In this document: positions 58,087 through 64,000 of the stretch, in pieces
Numbering within the stretch: position 1 is the first letter of the stretch
How the letters are laid out: each line of letters begins with the position of its first letter
Source: Nitrosophilus kaiyonis
GTDB lineage: Bacteria > Campylobacterota > Campylobacteria > Campylobacterales > Nitratiruptoraceae
Direction: 5' to 3'
NCBI RefSeq assembly: GCF_027943725.1
Contig: NZ_AP025696.1
Location: 1,403,501-1,467,500 of the forward strand
DNA: 64,000 bases
Notes under the pieces: generated by a model
What the model was told of the DNA's origin: nothing
What the model saw: the letters and a program-made list of their open reading frames with translations, nothing else
The model's database searches: none
Program-made: the position numbers and the translations under genes

Positions 58087-58818
58087 TTATCCTCTCTCAA
58101 TCTCACCTGGATAGCTTACAATACCATAGGTAAGATTACCAACATGTTTAAAACCTAAATCTTTTAAAACCCTTTGACAATATGCACTTCTGCTTCCAAC
58201 ATGGCAATAAAGAATAATAGGTTTATCTTTTTGATCATTTAGTTGTTCTAAAGATTGATAAAAAGATGTAGTTGGAACAAGATAGTCAGTTCCTTTTATT
58301 CTTGCGGCACGATATTCCATCCATTCTCTAACATCAACTAGATTAAAATCTATCATTCCAAGCTCTCTAGCTTCAATTAAAGCTTCAAGCTCATCACCAT
58401 CAAGTTGCTCTTTTTGTAAAAGTAATTCACACTCTTCTTTATTTAGTCCTCGTGAGTGGGTATGGACAATCTCTTCAATGATTTCTTCTTTTTTATGTTT
58501 TTGTGCATATTCTGGAGTACAAAAAATTCCACAATGACACAATCCATCTTGAGGTATCTCTTTTTCAATCGCTGGTTTACAAGGGCATATTCTATCCTCT
58601 TCTTTATTTCCTGTTACAAAAAAGCATGGGCAATATCTTTTTCCATAAATTAATTTATTTCTTGTTAAACCAAATTGGATAGATTGGTTTATTTCAGGAT
58701 CGGGGTTATATTCCCAGCCAAACTGTTTTATTACTTTATCTGTAAATTTAATCGTTTTTTTGAGTTCTTCTTGAAACTCTTTTGATTCTGGGTCAATTTT
58801 TTTAATATTATCTTCCAT
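58087..58818 (-). CDS. Ferredoxin-thioredoxin reductase catalytic domain fused to rhodanese
   Basis: 243 residues in two domains. Residues about 20-115 carry the FTR-beta cysteine set CPC, CPC and CHC (YCPCFF, ICPCKP, LCHCGIF), which in FTR bind a [4Fe-4S] cluster next to a redox-active disulfide. Residues about 125-243 form a rhodanese domain with active-site loop YCHVGSRSA. The middle (EECELLLQKEQLDGDELEAL) links them. The fusion suggests electron delivery to, or sulfur handling by, the rhodanese; this is inferred. The start is the ATG at 58818 with AGGAG just upstream. It precedes rplI across a repeat. Confidence 0.85.
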   Translation of the reverse strand: MEDNIKKIDPESKEFQEELKKTIKFTDKVIKQFGWEYNPDPEINQSIQFGLTRNKLIYGKRYCPCFFVTGNKEEDRICPCKPAIEKEIPQDGLCHCGIFCTPEYAQKHKKEEIIEEIVHTHSRGLNKEECELLLQKEQLDGDELEALIEARELGMIDFNLVDVREWMEYRAARIKGTDYLVPTTSFYQSLEQLNDQKDKPIILYCHVGSRSAYCQRVLKDLGFKHVGNLTYGIVSYPGEIERG

Positions 58819-58832
58819 AACTTCTCCTAAAG

Positions 58833-58843
58833 TTTGTTAAAAT
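58833..58843 (+). promoter_or_regulatory. Putative extended -10 promoter element for DUF502 gene
   Basis: TTTGTTAAAAT, third exact occurrence, ends 28 bases before the ATG at 58872 in the gap divergent from the FTR-rhodanese gene. Confidence 0.5.
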
Positions 58844-58871
58844 AATAGCATATCCAATATAAAGGTTAAAT

Positions 58872-59471
58872 ATGGGAAGATTTTTAAAAAAGATATTTAG
58901 ATATTTATGGCTTGGAACATTATCAATTTTACCACTTATTATAGTTTTGCAAATCTTTTTTTGGCTGCAAAAAATTCTTATTAACTATTTTCATAAAGCT
59001 TTTGCTATTTCAGAAGGCAATTATATTTTAATAATTTCTATATTCCTTTCAATATTTATATTTTTAATAATTGTTGGTTATTCGATAGAAAAATATGGAA
59101 AATCTATCTTTATTTCTTTTATAGATAGGATAATGCAAAATATTCCTCTATTGAAAACTATTTATAATTTTGTAAAAGATTTTTTAAAAATGGTCTTTGT
59201 AACAAAAGAATCAGAAGTTTTTAGAGATGTTGTGTTAGTTCCTTTTCCAAATTCTGACCTAAAATCAGTTGGTTTTGTTACTAATAAAATTGATGAAGAA
59301 AATTATATTGTTTTTGTACCAACTTGCCCAAACCCAACATCAGGTTTTACATTTATAGTTAAAAAAGATGATATAAAATTTTTAAATATAGGTATTGATG
59401 AAGCTATGAAAATGATTGTGTCAGTTGGAGCAGTAGCAGAAGATAATCTTAAAAAAGATTTAAGTGGATAA
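58872..59471 (+). CDS. DUF502 family membrane protein
   Basis: 199 residues. Two N-terminal membrane helices (LGTLSILPLIIVLQIFFWL and IISIFLSIFIFLIIVGY) then a soluble domain with family landmarks SFIDRIMQNIPLLKTIYNFVKD (cited as MQNIPLLKTIYNFVKDFL), FPNSDLKSVGFVT and FVPTCPNPTSGF. AAAGG precedes the ATG. The family is widespread and uncharacterised. It converges with argG across a repeat. Confidence 0.9.
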   Translation: MGRFLKKIFRYLWLGTLSILPLIIVLQIFFWLQKILINYFHKAFAISEGNYILIISIFLSIFIFLIIVGYSIEKYGKSIFISFIDRIMQNIPLLKTIYNFVKDFLKMVFVTKESEVFRDVVLVPFPNSDLKSVGFVTNKIDEENYIVFVPTCPNPTSGFTFIVKKDDIKFLNIGIDEAMKMIVSVGAVAEDNLKKDLSG

Positions 59472-59575
59472 GTGGAATAGGGGAGTAAGGTTGTTATTGA
59501 TAATTGGCTATTGGTGTATTGATATATTAGATGTTTAACTTTTTACTAATAACCAATAACCAATATACCAATAAC
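59463..59575. repeat. Dispersed inverted-arm repeat (copy 11), reverse-orientation homologue of 35328-35400
   Basis: The left part TAAGTGGATAAGTGGAATAG resembles 43094 onward. Bases 59503-59575 are the reverse complement, at 66 of 73 positions, of 35328-35400. It lies between the convergent DUF502 and argG genes and touches the argG stop. Confidence 0.85.
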
Positions 59576-60792
59576 TATTTTTTCCTCACATGTCCTTCTA
59601 TTATAAATCTTAATGCATTAAGTTTTATAAAGCCTTGAGCATCTTTTTGGTTATATACTGTATCTTCTTCAAAAGTACTAAATTCTGGAGCAAAAAGTGA
59701 ATTTGGAGATTTTCTTCCAACAACGAAAACATTTCCTTTATGAAGTTTAAGTCTTACAGTCCCATTTACATTTGTTTGAGTTTTATCTATAGCTGCTTGT
59801 AGCATCTCTCTTTCAGGCGAAAACCAAAATCCATTATAAATTAGCTCAGCATATTTTGGCATCAATTTATCTTTCATATGAGCCTCTTCACGATCAAGTG
59901 TAATAGATTCCATTGCTCTATGAGCTTTTAGTAAAATTGTTCCACCTGGTGTTTCATAACAGCCTCTACTTTTCATTCCAACAAATCTATTTTCAACAAT
60001 GTCTATTCTTCCAATTCCATGTCTATTTCCATATTCGTTTAGTTTTGCAAGTAGTGATGCAGGAGATAATGCTTCACTGTTTATTGCAACTGGATCTCCT
60101 TTTTCAAACTCTATCTCTATATATTCTGGCTCATTAGGTGCCTCTTGGATTGAATTTGTCCATCTCCACATATCCTCTTCTGGTTCATTCCAAGGATCTT
60201 CTAAAATTCCACCTTCATAAGAGATATGAAGTAGATTTGCATCCATAGAGTAAGGACTCTTTTTACCATGTTTTTCAATAGGAATGTTATGTTCTTGTGC
60301 AAATTTTAAAAGCTTTTCTCGTGAATTTAGATCCCATTCTCTCCATGGAGCTATTATTTTGATATCTGGATTTAGTGCTAAATATCCTATTTCAAATCTA
60401 ACCTGGTCATTTCCTTTTCCAGTAGCTCCATGTGCAACAGCATCGGCTCCAACTTTTTTTGCAATTTCAATCTGTCTTTTAGCTATAAGAGGTCTAGCAA
60501 TACTTGTTCCAAGAAGATATTCTCCTTCATAAATTGTATTTGCTCTAAACATAGGAAATACATAATCTTTTACAAACTCCTCTTTTAAATCTTCAATAAA
60601 AATATTTTCAGGTTTTATTCCAAGTTTTAATGCTTTTTCTCTTGCTGGTTCTACCTCTTCTCCTTGTCCAATATCAGCAGTAAATGTTACAACTTCGCAG
60701 TTATAAGTATCTTGAAGCCATTTTAGTATAATAGAAGTATCAAGTCCTCCACTATATGCTAAAACAACTTTTTTCACCTCTTTTTTACTCAT
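59575..60792 (-). CDS. argG: Argininosuccinate synthase
   Basis: Joins citrulline and aspartate with ATP in arginine synthesis. About 405 residues from the ATG at 60792 ([20 protein letters not shown]), with AAGGGA well placed; an ATG 13 codons earlier is unlikely. The PP-loop [43 protein letters not shown] (cited as [14 protein letters not shown]) and the tetramer-tail region [17 protein letters not shown] are intact. It is divergent from rsmD. Confidence 0.96.
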   Translation of the reverse strand: MSKKEVKKVVLAYSGGLDTSIILKWLQDTYNCEVVTFTADIGQGEEVEPAREKALKLGIKPENIFIEDLKEEFVKDYVFPMFRANTIYEGEYLLGTSIARPLIAKRQIEIAKKVGADAVAHGATGKGNDQVRFEIGYLALNPDIKIIAPWREWDLNSREKLLKFAQEHNIPIEKHGKKSPYSMDANLLHISYEGGILEDPWNEPEEDMWRWTNSIQEAPNEPEYIEIEFEKGDPVAINSEALSPASLLAKLNEYGNRHGIGRIDIVENRFVGMKSRGCYETPGGTILLKAHRAMESITLDREEAHMKDKLMPKYAELIYNGFWFSPEREMLQAAIDKTQTNVNGTVRLKLHKGNVFVVGRKSPNSLFAPEFSTFEEDTVYNQKDAQGFIKLNALRFIIEGHVRKK

Positions 60793-60895
60793 TTTATCCC
60801 TTTTTTGAAAAATTTTTTGAATTTTATCCAAAAATTGTTTATGATAAAATAATGTTTAGAGATTCCCTATATAAAGTGAAATAAAGGAAAATAGA

Positions 60896-61477
60896 TTGAA
60901 ACAAAATTTAGAGACAAGAATAATTGCTGGAAAATATAAAGGCAAAAAAATTAAACTTCCATCATTAAATGTTACAAGAAGTTCAAAAAATATTTTAAAA
61001 GAGTCTCTTTTTAATACACTTCAATATGATATTATAGATAGAAACTTTGTAGAAGTATTTGCAGGAAGCGGAAGTGTAGGTCTTGAAGCACTAAGCAGAG
61101 GTGCATCTCATGTCTATTTTATTGAAATTGATAGAGATTCTTTTGATATTTTAACTAAAAACGCAAAATCATTAGATTTTAAAAAATGTACACTGATTTT
61201 TGGAGATGCATTTGAAAAAATATTTGATGTAATAGAAGATTTAAAAAGAAAAAAAGAGAAAGCTTATTTTTATTTTGATCCTCCATTTTCAATAAGAGAG
61301 GGTAAAGAGGATATTTATGATAGAGTTTTTGAGACAATTAAAAAGATTCCAAAAGAAGTGGTTCATATGATAATAATTGAACATATGACAAAAATGGATA
61401 TGCCTGAAAGTATTGGTAAATATAAGCTTATCAAAAGAAAAAAATTTGGGAAAAGTTCACTTAGTTATTATGAATAA
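60896..61477 (+). CDS. rsmD: 16S rRNA (guanine966-N2)-methyltransferase
   Basis: 193 residues, TTG start at 60896 after GGAAAA. RIIAGKYKGKKIKLP at the N-terminus, TRSSKNILKESLFNTL, the SAM loop VFAGSGSVGLEALSRGA, and the NPPY-type catalytic FDPPFS mark RsmD. It methylates G966 on assembled 30S subunits. Its end overlaps the ABC permease start by 8 bases. Confidence 0.93.
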   Translation: MKQNLETRIIAGKYKGKKIKLPSLNVTRSSKNILKESLFNTLQYDIIDRNFVEVFAGSGSVGLEALSRGASHVYFIEIDRDSFDILTKNAKSLDFKKCTLIFGDAFEKIFDVIEDLKRKKEKAYFYFDPPFSIREGKEDIYDRVFETIKKIPKEVVHMIIIEHMTKMDMPESIGKYKLIKRKKFGKSSLSYYE

Positions 61478-62279
61478 AAAAATCCCTTATATAAGTATAA
61501 CAATCCTTTTTTTTGTTGTAATTTTATCTTTTTTTGGAGATCTATTTTATAAGGTTTCACCATATGAGCTTAATAAATATGCAATACTACTTCCTCCTTC
61601 ATTAGAACATCCTTTTGGAACTGATAGATTAGGAAGAGATCTTTTAGCTAGAGTTATTGAGGGTGGTAAAATCTCTTTAATTATTGGTGTTGGTAGTGCA
61701 ATAATTGCATCCTTTATTGGACTTATTTTAGGAGTTAGTGCTGGATTTTTTAAAGAAAAATTTGATAAAGGTTTTGTTATCTTAGTTGATCTATTTTTAA
61801 CTTTTCCCACATTTTTCCTACTTTTAGCATTGGTCAGCTATATTGAAGCTTCAGCTTATGTTTTAATTATTGTTATATCGATAACTGGTTGGATGACTAC
61901 TGCAAGGATGATTAGAAGTGAGAGTTTTGCTATTGCAAATAAACCATTTATTAAAATATTGAGAGTTGCAAAAGTTCCTTCATATAAAATAATATTAAAA
62001 TATTTTACACCTTTGATTGCACCAATATTTTTTATAAGTTTTACATTTGGAGTAGGGGGAGCAATATTGAGCGAATCAGGCCTTAGTTTTTTAGGCCTTG
62101 GTGTTTTGCCACCTCAAATGAGCTGGGGTTCAATCTTAAGTGAAGGGAAAGAGGTTATAGATATTGCTTGGTGGGTTAGCTTTTTCCCTGGTCTTATGAT
62201 ATTTTTAGTCACTTTTTCACTTATAAATATTTCCGATTTTTTACAAACAATTACAAATAAAAAAGAGAGAGTTTTATGA
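61470..62279 (+). CDS. ABC transporter permease, DppC/OppC type, orphan
   Basis: 269 residues from the ATG at 61470, overlapping the rsmD stop and presumably coupled, as the ribosome binding site is weak. Six membrane helices; HPFGTDRLGRDLLARVIEGG and the BPD loop (AARMIRSESFAIANK-like TARMIRSESFA) and ESGLSFLGLGVLPPQMSWG are the DppC hallmarks. Peptide/nickel importers need a DppB partner, two ATPases and a binding protein; none is adjacent. It overlaps the next gene by 4 bases. Confidence 0.88.
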   Translation: MNKKIPYISITILFFVVILSFFGDLFYKVSPYELNKYAILLPPSLEHPFGTDRLGRDLLARVIEGGKISLIIGVGSAIIASFIGLILGVSAGFFKEKFDKGFVILVDLFLTFPTFFLLLALVSYIEASAYVLIIVISITGWMTTARMIRSESFAIANKPFIKILRVAKVPSYKIILKYFTPLIAPIFFISFTFGVGGAILSESGLSFLGLGVLPPQMSWGSILSEGKEVIDIAWWVSFFPGLMIFLVTFSLINISDFLQTITNKKERVL

Positions 62280-63103
62280 TAAAAAATATCGCCATAACAG
62301 GTGGGGTACATGGAAATGAGTTAACTGGAGCATATTTGATAAAAAAGTTTCAAAAAAGACCAATAAAAACAAAAAATATTAATATTGATTACATTTTAGC
62401 CAACCCTAAAGCTTTTAAAGAGTGCAAAAGATATATCGATTATGATTTAAATAGATCATTTTCAATTAATGCTTTAAAAGAAGATTCTCATTTTTATGAG
62501 TTTGAAAGAGCTAAAGTAATAAAAGAGAGATTAAAAAATTGCGATTTTTTACTTGATCTTCATTCTACAACTTCAAATATGAAAATGAGTGTTGTTTTAT
62601 CAAAAGATGATGAAATTTCAAATTTAATTGCAAAAGAGATAAAAAATCTTCATGAAGATGTATATATTTTAAGGTGGTTTTCAAATAGTGAAGGGGATTT
62701 TATAAATTCTATTGTTCCTCATAGCATTACTTTGGAAGTAGGGCCAATATGTCAAGGTGTTCTTGATGCAGATATTTTTTTCAAAACAGAAAAAATAGTG
62801 AAATCAGTAATAGAAATGTTGGATAATAACAGTTTTAAAAAAGAGTTGAATAAAACTGAAGTATATGATATTGTTGATATTGTTGATTTTCCAAGAGAAA
62901 ATGGTGAAATTTCAGCTATGATTCATCCAAGCCTTATAGGAAAAGATTATTCTTTATTAAAAAAAGGCGATCCTATTTTTGTTGATTTTAATGGAAAAGA
63001 GATTTTTTATGAAAATGAGCCAATGTATGCAGTATTTATTAATGAAGCCGCATATTATGAGAAAAAAATGGCTTTTTGTCTATGTGAAAAGAGGTATATT
63101 TGA
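62276..63103 (+). CDS. Aspartoacylase (N-acetylaspartate amidohydrolase family)
   Basis: 275-residue zinc hydrolase of the AstE/AspA family. Zinc ligands and substrate residues match animal aspartoacylase closely: GGVHGNELTGAYLIKK, RYIDYDLNRSF, DLHSTTSNM with the third zinc ligand, and the glutamate in LEVGPICQGVLDADI. This is nearer to ASPA than to succinylglutamate desuccinylase. It likely cleaves an N-acyl-aspartate to aspartate; the natural substrate in this bacterium is uncertain. It overlaps the ABC permease gene by 4 bases (ATGA), hinting that permease and hydrolase act in one uptake route. Confidence 0.85.
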   Translation: MIKNIAITGGVHGNELTGAYLIKKFQKRPIKTKNINIDYILANPKAFKECKRYIDYDLNRSFSINALKEDSHFYEFERAKVIKERLKNCDFLLDLHSTTSNMKMSVVLSKDDEISNLIAKEIKNLHEDVYILRWFSNSEGDFINSIVPHSITLEVGPICQGVLDADIFFKTEKIVKSVIEMLDNNSFKKELNKTEVYDIVDIVDFPRENGEISAMIHPSLIGKDYSLLKKGDPIFVDFNGKEIFYENEPMYAVFINEAAYYEKKMAFCLCEKRYI

Positions 63104-63157
63104 TATTGGACATTAGTCATTAGTAATTTGGAATTTGAAATTGAGAATTAGCTAATT
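63104..63157. repeat. Heptad repeat after the aspartoacylase gene (copy 12)
   Basis: TTGGACA, TTAGTCA, TTAGTAA, TTTGGAA, TTTGAAA, TTGAGAA, TTAGCTA in unbroken 7-base register from 63106. Bases 63117-63145 match the reverse complement of 24864-24892 with two central differences and one at the end. Confidence 0.85.
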
Positions 63158-63264
63158 CATACCTTTTGTTTAAATTGGTTTAAATTTTAAAGGAGAATGG
63201 CATAACATTTTCTTATACAAATATAGCCATATTGATAAATATGAAGAAATATGAGTTTATTTGA

Positions 63265-63817
63265 ATGAAAATAACTAAACAAGAAATTATTGTAGCAGTT
63301 GAAAAAGCACAAACAAGGTATTAATAAATATCTTGAAATAATGGATTTAATTCTTTATGTTGATGTTAGTGCGATCAAAACTTTCAAACAAAGTTTAATC
63401 ACTTTTATCGCATTCGAAGAAACAAAAAAGGCGTAAAACCTATTATTCATATTTTGAAGCAAATCGTAAATAATAATATATTATTTGAAGATGTAATCGA
63501 TTATCTATTTAAGACTTTAGATCGTTACGAACCTTCATTTTCAAGCAAGTCAGTGGTAACTATCAATCCAAATGAATCAATTTGGGATCAATTTGTTCTT
63601 AAAAATACTGGGCAACAAGCTTCAAAGTATACTGATGAAAATAGAGTTAAAAAAGCAAAAAAGATTTTTCAAAATCTAAGAGATTGGTATACAAATTATC
63701 TAAAAACTTGAGGAAGGAAAACTAATTATTGAGACATTTAATCAAATGGTAAACAAAAGTGATCAAATATCAAATATTAAGAAAGTTGATTTTGTTTTAT
63801 GGCAATTAAGAAACTAA
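63265..63817 (+). pseudogene. Frameshifted relic of an uncharacterised ~185-residue protein
   Basis: No intact gene lies here. Joining three frames gives one continuous protein: MKITKQEIIVAVEKAQTR, then GINKYLEIMDLILYVDVSAI..., then FNHFYRIRRNKKGVKP leading into ...SFSSKSVVTINPNESIWDQF, then EEGKLIIETFNQMVNK... KKVDFVLWQLRN and TAA at 63815-63817. Frame changes fall near 63318, 63396 and 63708. The SSK-x-ATINPN-x-IWD style motif recalls a family of uncharacterised proteins I cannot name. Upstream, AAAGGAG is followed by ATG GCA TAA, so an earlier start may also be broken. Gene decay is the simplest reading; sequencing errors at homopolymers are possible. Confidence 0.7.
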
Positions 63818-63846
63818 CAATATAAATTTAATAATTATAATTAAAA

Positions 63847-64000
63847 TTAAATACATCTATTTAGTTTAGGCAGTTTTCTATAAGTATAAAAATAAGCTGC
63901 TAAAAGTTCTGATTCCATTAAAAATGGCAATATCCCTTTTCCATTTTCATAAGTTACGTACCATTCGAAATACAATGAATCATAATCATTTTCACTAATA
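63847..64000 (-). CDS. C-terminal 50 residues of an unknown protein (start beyond window)
   Basis: Read on the minus strand, the frame enters at the right edge and ends with TAA at 63847-63849. It encodes ...YFEWYVTYENGKGILPFLME... and ends in RKLPKLNRCI. It is aromatic- and charged-residue-rich, with no motif I recognise and no evident membrane segment. Reality is supported by an open frame with normal composition to the edge, but too little is visible to name it. Confidence 0.5.
   Translation of the reverse strand, partial: ISENDYDSLYFEWYVTYENGKGILPFLMESELLAAYFYTYRKLPKLNRCI

Noticed and set aside
63192-63205. AAAGGAG followed by ATG near 63200 as a gene start
   Set aside because: The frame stops after two codons (ATG GCA TAA); at most it is part of the decayed gene region.

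Overview
The window is about 64 kb of low-GC DNA, roughly 30% by eye, from a member of the Campylobacterota (Epsilonproteobacteria). Three things point there: the gene content and order (murJ-cysS-msbA-pyrD-M16 peptidase-dapA; COG3400-aroB-mscS-mtaB-ftsH-like-bioV; the cts/MSH-type secretion cluster), the HslV whose N-terminus starts M-F-E-A-T-T, and a murF with an N-terminal membrane domain. It is not an obvious host-adapted Campylobacter or Helicobacter. The SulP carrier, the ferredoxin-thioredoxin-reductase/rhodanese fusion, the fused TRAP permease and complete biosynthetic genes fit a free-living, possibly vent-type relative, but genus cannot be fixed from the sequence alone.

Layout. 1-10260 (minus strand): one long operon-like run murJ, cysS, msbA, pyrD, M16 peptidase, dapA, a FabL-type enoyl-ACP reductase, pgsA and rseP (rseP runs off the left edge). 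10353-15063 (plus): endonuclease V, ruvA, ddl, a TRIC-type membrane protein, a small unknown protein and a BaiN/HI0933 flavoprotein. 15084-17089 (minus): a DUF4197 protein and an OmpA-type outer-membrane protein with calcium-binding type-3 repeats. 17194-23314 (plus): hydrolase, acylphosphatase, murF, a tiny membrane protein, a DctQM-fused TRAP permease, a HIT protein, a nucleotide pyrophosphohydrolase and a membrane protein. 23300-27769: an aminotransferase (minus), a thiamine-binding-like protein (plus), then pdxA, pdxJ and tgt (minus). 27823-36384 (plus): a TrkA-like protein, aroB, mscS, mtaB, a protease-dead FtsH-like ATPase, bioV, mog and two small proteins. 36433-42993: dUTPase (minus), hybrid histidine kinase (plus), SulP and valS (minus). 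43285-54453: a UvrD-like helicase facing a nine-gene type II secretion/type IV pilus-like (cts/MSH) cluster. 54632-58818 (minus): era, hslU, hslV, rplI and an FTR-rhodanese fusion. 58872-64000: DUF502, argG (minus), rsmD, an ABC permease, aspartoacylase, a frameshifted relic gene and the end of an unknown minus-strand gene. No rRNA, tRNA, CRISPR array, prophage or intact insertion sequence was seen.

The chromosome is largely housekeeping. The least explained signal lies between the genes. At least a dozen intergenic gaps, and one place inside pdxA, hold degenerate tandem repeats with 7-, 8- or 9-base periods (for example TTAGTCA, GTTGAGTA, TTTAACCAT). Many have complementary left and right arms that could fold into hairpins, and near-identical 34- to 73-base copies recur at distant loci in either orientation. 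They resemble in style the heptanucleotide STRR elements known from filamentous cyanobacteria. A separate three-hairpin element after ddl (12671-12811) is also unexplained. Start codons are often TTG behind a clear AGGAG-type ribosome binding site, and several starts below were chosen on that basis.
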